This document shows positions 1 to 6,377 of a stretch of 12,991 bases of DNA, in pieces. Both the position numbers and the translations under genes were made by a program. Numbering within the stretch: position 1 is the first letter of the stretch; each line of letters starts with the position of its first letter. The DNA comes from Roseovarius sp. UBA6217. GTDB lineage: Bacteria > Pseudomonadota > Alphaproteobacteria > Rhodobacterales > Rhodobacteraceae. Under the pieces are notes generated by a model, which saw nothing but the letters and a program-made list of their open reading frames with translations, was not told where the DNA came from and did no database searches. Location: contig DISF01000026.1 of the NCBI GenBank assembly GCA_002421985.1, positions 27,568-40,558 of the forward strand, read 5' to 3'.

Positions 1-9
1 CGCCGCGCG

Positions 10-42
10 AGCGCCCGACCGCCCCGACGCGCGGGCGCTTTT
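10..42 (+). terminator. Intrinsic terminator of a converging plus-strand gene outside the window
   Basis: A perfect 8-bp inverted repeat, AGCGCCCG at 10-17 and CGGGCGCT at 32-39, encloses a 14-nt loop and runs into TTTT (39-42) on the plus strand. That is the layout of a rho-independent terminator for plus-strand transcription. Read on the minus strand, no T-run follows the stem, so it is not a good terminator for the folD transcript. The gene it would serve must end to the left of position 1. The T-run is short, so this is probable rather than certain. Confidence 0.55.
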
Positions 43-50
43 GCAACGTC

Positions 51-176
51 TCACCCCGAACAATCGTTGAAGTATTTGGCACCATAAAGCGCCCGCCACA
101 CCCGTTGCAGCGCCCACCCGCGGTTGGGCACCGCGCGGCTCATCTCTGAAACTGCCAACGTCCCCGTCATGCCCAT
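51..176 (-). CDS. Small uncharacterised protein, 41 aa, coupled to folD
   Basis: This ORF of 41 codons starts with ATG at 176-174 and ends with TGA at 53-51. A Shine-Dalgarno-like GAGG (185-182) lies 5 nt upstream and overlaps the folD stop codon, and only 7 nt separate the two genes, so translational coupling with folD is likely. The product is mildly basic and aromatic-rich in its second half, with the stretch WALQRVWRALYGAKYF, then N-D-C-S-G at the end. That stretch could form an amphipathic helix. There is no signal peptide, membrane segment or metal motif. A second ATG two codons in (170-168) is an alternative start. I do not recognise the family. The ORF could be chance, but its RBS, position and non-repetitive composition favour a real gene. 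Confidence 0.5.
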   Translation of the reverse strand: MGMTGTLAVSEMSRAVPNRGWALQRVWRALYGAKYFNDCSG

Positions 177-183
177 ATCGGCC

Positions 184-1074
184 TCAGGCGGTCAGGCCCT
201 CCGGTTCCGGCAGGCCATTTGCGCGGCAGCAGGCGGTGACGGTGTTGGCCAGCAGGCACGCGATGGTCATCGGCCCCACGCCGCCGGGCACCGGGGTGAT
301 CGCGCCCGCCACCGGCGCGGTGCTGGCGAAATCCACGTCGCCGACCAGCATGGTCTTGCCGTCGCGCTCGATCCGGTTGATGCCCACGTCGATCACCGTG
401 GCCCCCGGCTTGATCCAGTCGCCGGGCACCATCTCTGGCCTGCCCACGGCGGCCACCACGATATCGGCGCGGCGCACCACCTGCGCCAAATCGCGGGTCC
501 GCGAATGTGCGATGGTCACGGTGCAGCTATCATTGAGCAAAAGCTGCGCCATCGGTTTGCCGACGATATTGGAGCGCCCGATCACCACCGCATCCATGCC
601 CGACAGGCTTCCCAGATGGTTGCGCAGCATCATCAGGCACCCAAGCGGCGTGCAGGGCACCATGCTTTTCTGCCCGGTGCCCAGACGGCCCACGTTGGAG
701 ATGTGGAAGCCATCCACGTCTTTGGCCGGATCAATCGCGTTGATGACCAGATCGGAATCGAGATGACCGGGCAGCGGTAGTTGCACGAGGATGCCATGCA
801 CCGCAGGGTCGTTGTTGAGCGCGTCGATGAGCGCCAGCAGATCGGCCTCCGATGTGCCCGCGCCAAGACGGTGCTCGTAGGAATTCATCCCCACCTCGAC
901 CGTCTGCTTGCCCTTGGAGCGCACATAGACCTGGCTGGCCGGATCCTCGCCCACCAGCACCACGGCAAGGCCCGGTGTGATCCCGTGCGCCGCTTTGAGC
1001 CGTGCGACGTGCTCCGCCACCTTGCCCCGGATCGTGGCGGCAAATGCCTTGCCGTCGATGATATCTGCGCTCAT
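184..1074 (-). CDS. folD: Bifunctional methylenetetrahydrofolate dehydrogenase / methenyltetrahydrofolate cyclohydrolase FolD
   Basis: The cytoplasmic enzyme catalyses the NADP-dependent oxidation of 5,10-methylene-THF to methenyl-THF and its hydrolysis to 10-formyl-THF. The product is 296 aa, normal for FolD. Visible landmarks are the catalytic YVRSK motif (Tyr50, Lys54), QLPLP (98-102), KDVDGFH (118-124, with the substrate-binding Asp121), PCTPLG (140-145), the dinucleotide-binding GRSNIVGKPM (166-175) and PVPGGVGPMT (261-270). The ATG at 1074 is chosen because AAGGAAAG stands just before it and because the protein then begins at the family N-terminus, MSADIIDGK. The same frame stays open far upstream through fhs, but that stretch is a shadow. 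It lies 50 nt after fhs, whose product 10-formyl-THF is FolD's product or substrate, so the pair forms one formate/C1 module. Confidence 0.97.
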   Translation of the reverse strand: MSADIIDGKAFAATIRGKVAEHVARLKAAHGITPGLAVVLVGEDPASQVYVRSKGKQTVEVGMNSYEHRLGAGTSEADLLALIDALNNDPAVHGILVQLPLPGHLDSDLVINAIDPAKDVDGFHISNVGRLGTGQKSMVPCTPLGCLMMLRNHLGSLSGMDAVVIGRSNIVGKPMAQLLLNDSCTVTIAHSRTRDLAQVVRRADIVVAAVGRPEMVPGDWIKPGATVIDVGINRIERDGKTMLVGDVDFASTAPVAGAITPVPGGVGPMTIACLLANTVTACCRANGLPEPEGLTA

Positions 1075-1124
1075 GGCTTTCCTTTCCGTGGCGTCTGAAG
1101 CCGGGGTTTCCCTCGGCCCGGTTT

Positions 1125-2801
1125 TCAAAACAGGCCTTCGATCTGGCCCGCATCGTTGAGGCGGATCGATTCCGCCGCCGGGCGCGAGGGCAGGCCCGGC
1201 ATGGTCATGATCTCGCCGCACACGACTACGACAAACCCCGCCCCCGCCGAAAGCCGCACCTCGCGCACCGGCACCGAATGGCCGGTGGGCGCGCCACGCA
1301 CGCTCGGGTCGGTGGTAAAGCTGTATTGCGTCTTGGCCATGCAGACCGGCAGGGTGCCATAGCCCTGCGCCTCCCACTCGCGGAGCTGGTTGCGGATCTT
1401 CTGATCGGCGAGCACCTCGTCGGCGCGGTAGATGCGTTTGGCGATGGTCTCGATCTTCTCGAAAAGGGGCATCTCGTCGGGGTAGAGCGGGCCGAAATTG
1501 GGATGGCCGACCTCGGCCATTTGGACCACCTTGCGCGCCAGCGGCTCGGCGCCCTCGGAGCCAAGCTCCCAATGCCGCGACAGCACCGCCTCGGCCCCGT
1601 GGGTGGCCACATAGTCGCGCACGGCCTGCAGTTCTGCCTCGGTATCGGTGACGAAATGGTTGATCGCCACCACCACCGGCACGCCAAAGCTCTTGATGTT
1701 CTCGATATGACGGCCAAGGTTCGGACAGCCTTTCCTGACCGCTGCGACATTCTCTGCGCCCAGATCGGCCTTGGCCACGCCGCCATTCATCTTCATTGCG
1801 CGCACGGTGGCGACCAGAACCACGCAATCGGGTGCGAGGCCGGCCTTGCGGCACTTGATGTTCATGAATTTTTCGGCCCCGAGATCGGCACCAAAGCCAG
1901 CTTCGGTCACCACGTAATCGCTGATCTTGAGCGCCGTGGTGGTGGCGATGACCGAGTTGCAGCCATGCGCGATATTGGCAAACGGCCCGCCATGGACAAA
2001 GGCGGGGTTGTTCTCGAGCGTCTGCACTAGGTTGGGCTGCATCGCGTCCTTCAAGAGCACCGTCATCGCGCCCTCGGCCTTGATATCGCGGCAGAAGACC
2101 GGCGTCTTGTCGCGGCGATAGGCGACGATCATCGCGCCAAGACGCGCTTCGAGATCCTTGAGGTCATTGGACAGGCACAGGATCGCCATGACCTCGGAGG
2201 CCACGGTGATGTCAAACCCGTCCTCGCGGGCAAAGCCGTTGGAGACACCCCCCAGTGACGAGGTGATCTGGCGCAAGGAGCGGTCGTTCATGTCCACCAC
2301 GCGCCGCCAGACGACGCGGCGGGTGTCGATATCGAGTGCGTTGCCCCAGTAGATATGGTTGTCGATCATGGCCGAGAGCAGGCTGTGCGCGCTGGTGATG
2401 GCGTGGAAATCGCCGGTGAAATGGAGGTTCATGTCCTCCATCGGCACGACCTGCGCATAGCCGCCCCCGGCGGCCCCGCCCTTCATCCCGAAATTCGGCC
2501 CCAATGATGCCTCGCGGATACACACCGTCGCGCGCTTGCCGATCCGGTTGAGCCCGTCGCCAAGGCCCACGGTGGTCGTGGTCTTGCCCTCGCCTGCGGG
2601 CGTCGGATTGATCGCGGTCACGAGGATGAGCTTGCCGCTCTTGTTGCCCTGCACCGAGGTGATGAAATCCTGGCTCACCTTGGCCTTGTCATGGCCATAG
2701 GGCAGCAGGTGCCCGGAGGGGATGCCAAGCTTGGCCCCGATCTCCTGAATCGGCAGTTTCGAGGCGTCGCGCGCGATCTCGATATCGGATTTATAGCTCA
2801 T
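1125..2801 (-). CDS. fhs: Formate-tetrahydrofolate ligase (10-formyl-THF synthetase)
   Basis: The enzyme joins formate to tetrahydrofolate with ATP to give 10-formyl-THF, and can run in reverse to release formate and ATP. The 558-aa product matches the usual monofunctional length of about 555-560. It shows the nucleotide-binding loop PTPAGEGKT (66-74) and the family-typical blocks EASLGPNFGMKGGAAGGG and NLHFTGDFHAITSAHSLL. The chosen ATG at 2801 has AAAAAGGA upstream (AGGA at 2811-2808) and gives the expected N-terminus MSYKSDIEIA. In-frame ATGs further up (2888 and 2900) would add 29-33 residues of Pro/Gly-rich sequence that look like leader DNA, although the 2888 ATG has a GAGG before it. 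The gene is followed by folD. In roseobacters this pair commonly serves C1 oxidation, for example from methylated compounds; this last role is inferred from context. Confidence 0.97.
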   Translation of the reverse strand: MSYKSDIEIARDASKLPIQEIGAKLGIPSGHLLPYGHDKAKVSQDFITSVQGNKSGKLILVTAINPTPAGEGKTTTTVGLGDGLNRIGKRATVCIREASLGPNFGMKGGAAGGGYAQVVPMEDMNLHFTGDFHAITSAHSLLSAMIDNHIYWGNALDIDTRRVVWRRVVDMNDRSLRQITSSLGGVSNGFAREDGFDITVASEVMAILCLSNDLKDLEARLGAMIVAYRRDKTPVFCRDIKAEGAMTVLLKDAMQPNLVQTLENNPAFVHGGPFANIAHGCNSVIATTTALKISDYVVTEAGFGADLGAEKFMNIKCRKAGLAPDCVVLVATVRAMKMNGGVAKADLGAENVAAVRKGCPNLGRHIENIKSFGVPVVVAINHFVTDTEAELQAVRDYVATHGAEAVLSRHWELGSEGAEPLARKVVQMAEVGHPNFGPLYPDEMPLFEKIETIAKRIYRADEVLADQKIRNQLREWEAQGYGTLPVCMAKTQYSFTTDPSVRGAPTGHSVPVREVRLSAGAGFVVVVCGEIMTMPGLPSRPAAESIRLNDAGQIEGLF

Positions 2802-2807
2802 GTCCGG

Positions 2808-2868
2808 TCCTTTTTCTGGGCGCGGGTGGGGGAGGTGTCCCCCGCCTATAGCGGCTTTGCCGCTGCCC
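2808..2868 (-). promoter_or_regulatory. Structured 5' leader and ribosome binding site of fhs
   Basis: Between the MOSC gene and fhs (2802-2927) the minus-strand transcript can fold into a compact three-way junction. An outer 4-bp stem GGGC/GCCC (2865-2868 with 2818-2821) encloses two hairpins. One has a 6-bp stem AGCGGC/GCCGCT with a 3-nt loop (2850-2864). The other is GCGGG/CCCGC (2822-2845) with an alternative GGGGG/CCCCC register. The outer stem ends 6 nt before the AGGA Shine-Dalgarno element (2811-2808). I matched no known riboswitch consensus and saw no convincing -35/-10 pair. In DNA this rich in GC some hairpins arise by chance, so regulatory function is only a hypothesis. Confidence 0.3.
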
Positions 2869-2927
2869 GAGAGAGGCGAATCCGACATATCGCGCCTCAC
2901 TTGCGTCGGGCTGTCACGGGGCCTGCG

Positions 2928-3524
2928 TCAGCGATGCATCGGGTCGTGTCCCGACCACGCGGGCTGATCGGGGACATGCAGCCGCAACACATCGCCAAGC
3001 GCGATGCGGCCCTCGCGCTCGACCCAGGCGGTCACGCCGCGGCGGCCCTTCGCGGCGGCCTTGAACCGGCCCCCGATGCCCGGCATATGGCCCTCGATCA
3101 CGCGGGCGGGCAGGTGGCAGGGGCGGTTCTCCATGTCGATCACCAGCGTCGCCCCCGACGGGGCCTGAAGCCGCGACGAGGGCGGCACATGGCTGAAATC
3201 CGCGATCCCCTCGATCACCAGCGACGCACCAAGCCATGCCGGATCGAGCGCGCCCGCGCCCATCGTCGTCGCGATTGCCGCCAGTTCCTCGGCCGAGAGC
3301 ACGGAAAGCTGCCGGACATTGGCGATCTCGGTGCCCTTGGGGTGCTGTGCCACCACCCGGCTGCACGAGGGGCGCGTGCGCCCGCCATGCGCCTCGCCCG
3401 CGATCCCGGCGAAGGTCAGCTCGGCCGTGTCGAGCGCCTCGGCCTCAAGCGCCGCCTCGCGATCCGGCACCCGGCCCAGCCAGACCACGCGCCCCTGAAA
3501 TTCGGTTGGTTTCAATGCCGGCAT
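2928..3524 (-). CDS. MOSC domain-containing protein
   Basis: The 198-aa cytoplasmic product belongs to the MOSC family, named after the C-terminal domain of molybdenum cofactor sulfurase. Family members bind sulfur or Mo cofactor, and stand-alone forms such as YiiM act with Mo enzymes. Seen here are RQLSVLSAEEL (71-81), the region LGASLVIEGI (98-107), the Cys136 in ENRPCHLPA that matches the conserved MOSC cysteine, and GRRGVTAWVEREGRIALGD (160-178), the usual C-terminal signature. The ATG at 3524 has GAGGGG about 10 nt upstream. It follows tam by 64 nt with no visible terminator between them, so it could be read through from the ftsH-tam transcript. No Mo-enzyme gene is nearby, so the substrate is unknown. 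Confidence 0.88.
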   Translation of the reverse strand: MPALKPTEFQGRVVWLGRVPDREAALEAEALDTAELTFAGIAGEAHGGRTRPSCSRVVAQHPKGTEIANVRQLSVLSAEELAAIATTMGAGALDPAWLGASLVIEGIADFSHVPPSSRLQAPSGATLVIDMENRPCHLPARVIEGHMPGIGGRFKAAAKGRRGVTAWVEREGRIALGDVLRLHVPDQPAWSGHDPMHR

Positions 3525-3588
3525 TATGAGTGCCCCTCATCCTTCCTAGTGGTAAATACCCGCCCCGCAGGGCCGCCCTCCGTCCGGT

Positions 3589-4374
3589 TCAGACGGTCAG
3601 GGTAAAGAACAGCCGCCGGAACGGAAACAGCACCGTGCCGTCACCGCGCACCGGATAGGCGGTGTGCATCACTTCCTCGTAGCGGCGGATGATTTCGGCC
3701 TTCTCATCTGCGTCGAGCATGGCAAGGACGGGGCGCGCATAGGTGCTCTCTGTATAGCGGCGGATCGGGTGGCTGCCGGGCTCGGCGGTCAGGCGCTGAT
3801 AGTAATCGGTCTCCCACAGCCGGAATTGCCCGAGGCCGCCCAGCAATTCCTCGTAGCGCACCGGTGCCATCACGCCGGGCGTGCCCATCCCCTCGGTGCG
3901 GTCGGGGCGGAATTCCTCGGCCAGGCTGAGCCAGACGCGGTGCGAGGGGGCCTTGTTCTGATGCGGCATCTGCACCGCGAGCGTGCCGCCCTTGCCCAGC
4001 ATCCGCGCCAGCCGGGGCATCAGCACCTCGTGATTACCGACCCAGTGCAGCGCCGCGTTGGAATAGATCAGACCCGGCGCGCGGCGCGGGTGCCAATCGG
4101 CGATATCGGCCTGTTGGATCGCGTCATAGCTGCCGCTGGCGCGCGCCTTCTCGAGCATGGCGGGGCTGGCATCGACACCCACAAGGCTCCGCCCGCCCGC
4201 GCGCGCGCGCAGCGCCTCGGCCATGCCGCCGGTGCCGCAGCCAAGATCGACCACATCGCCCGCCCCCATCCCGCCGACCGCGTTCAAGAGGTCGAGCGCG
4301 GGGCGCAGCCGCTGATCCCGGAACCGTGCATAGGCCCGGGGGTTCCAGTCCTGCGATGTTGCGCCGCGGCTCAC
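3589..4374 (-). CDS. tam: Trans-aconitate 2-methyltransferase-like SAM-dependent methyltransferase
   Basis: This is a class I SAM-dependent methyltransferase of 261 aa. The overall pattern follows E. coli Tam, which methylates trans-aconitate, an inhibitory by-product of the TCA cycle. Similar elements are the N-terminal DWNPRAYARF then RLRPALDLL, the SAM-binding DLGCGTGG (43-50), the acidic residue Asp68 in GVDASPAM, ADIADW (89-94), SNAALHWV (105-112), LAVQMPHQ (132-139), and the C-terminal tail with LFPFRRLFF. The start is GTG at 4374, giving a 4-nt GTGA overlap with the ftsH stop, which indicates translational coupling. Substrate assignment rests on family resemblance; a different small carboxylate acceptor is possible. 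Confidence 0.85.
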   Translation of the reverse strand: MSRGATSQDWNPRAYARFRDQRLRPALDLLNAVGGMGAGDVVDLGCGTGGMAEALRARAGGRSLVGVDASPAMLEKARASGSYDAIQQADIADWHPRRAPGLIYSNAALHWVGNHEVLMPRLARMLGKGGTLAVQMPHQNKAPSHRVWLSLAEEFRPDRTEGMGTPGVMAPVRYEELLGGLGQFRLWETDYYQRLTAEPGSHPIRRYTESTYARPVLAMLDADEKAEIIRRYEEVMHTAYPVRGDGTVLFPFRRLFFTLTV

Positions 4375-6293
4375 GTCGAGGGCTCGGGCTCCAGCCCGCC
4401 GTCGCGCGTGCCGGGCGCGGATTTGGGCTTGGTCTTGGGAATCGCGATCAGCGAGGCCTTGCCGCTCGCGGGCGCGCTGCCATCCTCGTCATCGGCCGCG
4501 GGCGGCTCGCCGTTCATGACGCGGCGGATTTCGTCGCCGGTGAGGGTCTCGTATTCCAGAAGGCCCTGGGCGAGGCGTTCCCATTCCTCGTGCTTTTCCT
4601 CAAGGATCGCGCGGGCTCTCTGATAGGCCTCGTCGATGAGGCGTTTTACCTCTTCCTCGATCAGTTCCTTGGTATGGGCCGAGATCGAGAAGCCGCCCGC
4701 GCCATTGCCCATATAGCCCTCATGCGCCTGTTCGTAATCGACATTGCCGACCTTGTCGGACATGCCCCAGCGCATCACCATTGCCCGCGCCAGCCCGCTG
4801 GCCTGCTGGATATCGCCCGCCGGGCCGTTGCTCACATTGTCCTCGCCGTATTTGATGATTTCGGCGGCCTTGCCGGCCATCGTCATCGCCAGTTTCTGCT
4901 CGCATTCCGCCTTGTGCCAGTTGAGGCGGTCAATCTCGGGCAGGCTCACCACCATGCCAAGCGCGCCGCCGCGCGGGATGATCGTGGCCTTGTAGACCGG
5001 ATCGCATTTCGGCAGCGACAGGCCCACCACCGCGTGCCCGGCCTCGTGATAGGCGGTCTTTTCCTTCTGGTCGTCGGTGAGCACCATCGAGCGGCGCTCG
5101 GTGCCCATCATGACCTTGTCCTTGGCGTTTTCGAAATCAATCATCGTGACAAAGCGCCGCCCCACGCGCGCCGCCATCAGCGCCGCCTCGTTGACAAGGT
5201 TGGCCAGATCCGCGCCCGAGAAACCGGGCGTGCCGCGCGCGATCAGGCGCAGATCGACATCGGGGCCGAGCGGGGTCTTGCGGGCATGGACGCCGAGGAT
5301 TTTCTCGCGGCCCTTGATATCGGGGTTACCCACCGTCACCTGCCGGTCAAACCGGCCGGGGCGCAGGAGCGCCGGGTCGAGCACGTCCTTGCGGTTGGTC
5401 GCGGCGATGATGATGACGCCCTCGTTGGCCTCGAACCCGTCCATTTCCACAAGCAACTGGTTGAGCGTCTGCTCACGCTCGTCATTGCCGCCGCCATAGC
5501 CCGCGCCACGGTGGCGGCCCACGGCGTCGATCTCGTCGATAAAGACGATGCAGGGCGCGTTTTTCTTGGCCTGCTCGAACATGTCGCGCACGCGGGAGGC
5601 ACCCACGCCCACGAACATCTCGACGAAATCAGAGCCGGAGATGGTAAAGAACGGCACGCCCGCCTCGCCCGCGATGGCCCGCGCCAGCAGCGTCTTGCCG
5701 GTGCCCGGAGGGCCCACCAGAAGCGCCCCCTTGGGAATCTTGCCGCCCAGACGCGAAAATTTCTGCGGGTTGCGCAGGAATTCCACGATTTCCTCAAGCT
5801 CTTCCTTGGCCTCGTCGATGCCCGCCACGTCATCAAAGGTCACACGCCCGCTTTTCTCGGTGAGCATCTTGGCCTTGGATTTGCCAAAGCCCATCGCGCC
5901 GCCTTTGCCGCCGCCCTGCATCCGGTTCATGAAATAGATCCACACGCCGATCAGCAGCAGGAAGGGCAGGAGCGACAGCAGGAAGGACTGAAAGCCCGAC
6001 TGTTGCTGGCTCTCGGCCTTGACGGCAACACCTTTGTCGATGAGCCGCTGCGTGATTTCGGCATCGTCGGGGCGGACGGTGGTGTAATCGACACCATCGG
6101 TGCCGCGATAGCGGATGGTCTCGCCGTCGATGGTTGCCTGGCTCACCGCGCCGCTATCGACCGCGGCCACGAAGTCGGAATAGAGGACAGACCGGCTTTG
6201 CAGCGTGTTGCCCGATCCGCTGAACAGGTTGAACAGGGCGAGGATCAGCAGGAACAGGATCAGCCAGAAGGCGATGTTGCGCGCGTTACCCAA
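4371..6293 (-). CDS. ftsH: ATP-dependent zinc metalloprotease FtsH
   Basis: This is an inner-membrane AAA+ protease that degrades misfolded membrane proteins and short-lived regulators. The 640-aa chain has TM helix 1 (about 7-24), a periplasmic domain, TM helix 2 (about 102-122), Walker A GPPGTGKT (194-201), Walker B VFIDEID (250-256), the second region of homology around TNRKDVLDPALLRPGRFDRQ (299-318), the zinc site HEAGH (416-420) and the third ligand Asp494 in GPAGD. The tail after about residue 600 is acidic then Pro/Lys-rich and ends LEPEPST. The start is TTG at 6293 with GGGAG 7 nt upstream; the next in-frame Met is residue 122, at the end of TM2, so no later start gives a full protein. 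It lies downstream of tilS, the common bacterial order, and overlaps tam. Confidence 0.98.
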   Translation of the reverse strand: MGNARNIAFWLILFLLILALFNLFSGSGNTLQSRSVLYSDFVAAVDSGAVSQATIDGETIRYRGTDGVDYTTVRPDDAEITQRLIDKGVAVKAESQQQSGFQSFLLSLLPFLLLIGVWIYFMNRMQGGGKGGAMGFGKSKAKMLTEKSGRVTFDDVAGIDEAKEELEEIVEFLRNPQKFSRLGGKIPKGALLVGPPGTGKTLLARAIAGEAGVPFFTISGSDFVEMFVGVGASRVRDMFEQAKKNAPCIVFIDEIDAVGRHRGAGYGGGNDEREQTLNQLLVEMDGFEANEGVIIIAATNRKDVLDPALLRPGRFDRQVTVGNPDIKGREKILGVHARKTPLGPDVDLRLIARGTPGFSGADLANLVNEAALMAARVGRRFVTMIDFENAKDKVMMGTERRSMVLTDDQKEKTAYHEAGHAVVGLSLPKCDPVYKATIIPRGGALGMVVSLPEIDRLNWHKAECEQKLAMTMAGKAAEIIKYGEDNVSNGPAGDIQQASGLARAMVMRWGMSDKVGNVDYEQAHEGYMGNGAGGFSISAHTKELIEEEVKRLIDEAYQRARAILEEKHEEWERLAQGLLEYETLTGDEIRRVMNGEPPAADDEDGSAPASGKASLIAIPKTKPKSAPGTRDGGLEPEPST

Positions 6294-6300
6294 AAGAGAT

Positions 6301-6305
6301 CTCCC
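6301..6305 (-). promoter_or_regulatory. Ribosome binding site that fixes the TTG start of ftsH
   Basis: GGGAG on the minus strand lies 7 nt before the TTG at 6293-6291, a good Shine-Dalgarno distance. It supports TTG initiation of ftsH, because no ATG or GTG in frame gives the conserved N-terminal membrane helix. Confidence 0.6.
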
Positions 6306-6349
6306 GAAAATGAGGTCTGGTAGCCCTTAGCACGGGCCGTCCCCGTCTT

Positions 6350-6377
6350 AAATAGATATTGGCGGGCGGGCTTCAAT
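6350..6377 (-). promoter_or_regulatory. Candidate heat-shock-type (RpoH-like) promoter of ftsH
   Basis: On the minus strand ATTGAAG (from 6377) is followed, with 17 nt between ATTG and the next element, by TCTATTT (6356-6350). The alphaproteobacterial RpoH pattern is roughly CTTG-N17-CYTATnT, and each half here differs from it by one base at its first position. The -35 half overlaps the tilS stop codon (6375-6373). The start of transcription would fall near 6343, about 50 nt before the ftsH start codon. FtsH is a heat-shock protein in many bacteria, which fits. The match was found by eye and remains tentative; a weak housekeeping promoter is an alternative. Confidence 0.35.

Noticed and set aside
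1075..1124. Short inverted repeat (CCGGG/CCCGG, 11-nt loop) between fhs and folD as a terminator.
   Set aside because: The stem is only 5 bp and has no T-run; the two genes are more likely cotranscribed.
1075..1854. Upstream extension of the folD frame into fhs, which would give a 556-aa protein.
   Set aside because: The added part is Arg/Gly-rich shadow sequence of fhs in another frame; the ATG at 1074 has a good RBS and the family N-terminus.
2802..2900. N-terminal extension of Fhs from ATG 2888 or 2900.
   Set aside because: The extra residues lack similarity to the family N-terminus, and the ATG at 2801 has a strong AGGA element and gives normal length. The 2888 start keeps some chance because of its GAGG.
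2914..3366. A 150-codon minus-strand frame overlapping the MOSC gene.
   Set aside because: It is out of frame with the MOSC protein, low-complexity, and lacks any family motif.
4326..6323. A 665-codon open frame on the plus strand opposite ftsH.
   Set aside because: It mirrors ftsH codon structure in GC-rich DNA, is rich in His/Arg/Gly/Ala without domain order, and ftsH on the other strand carries every family motif.
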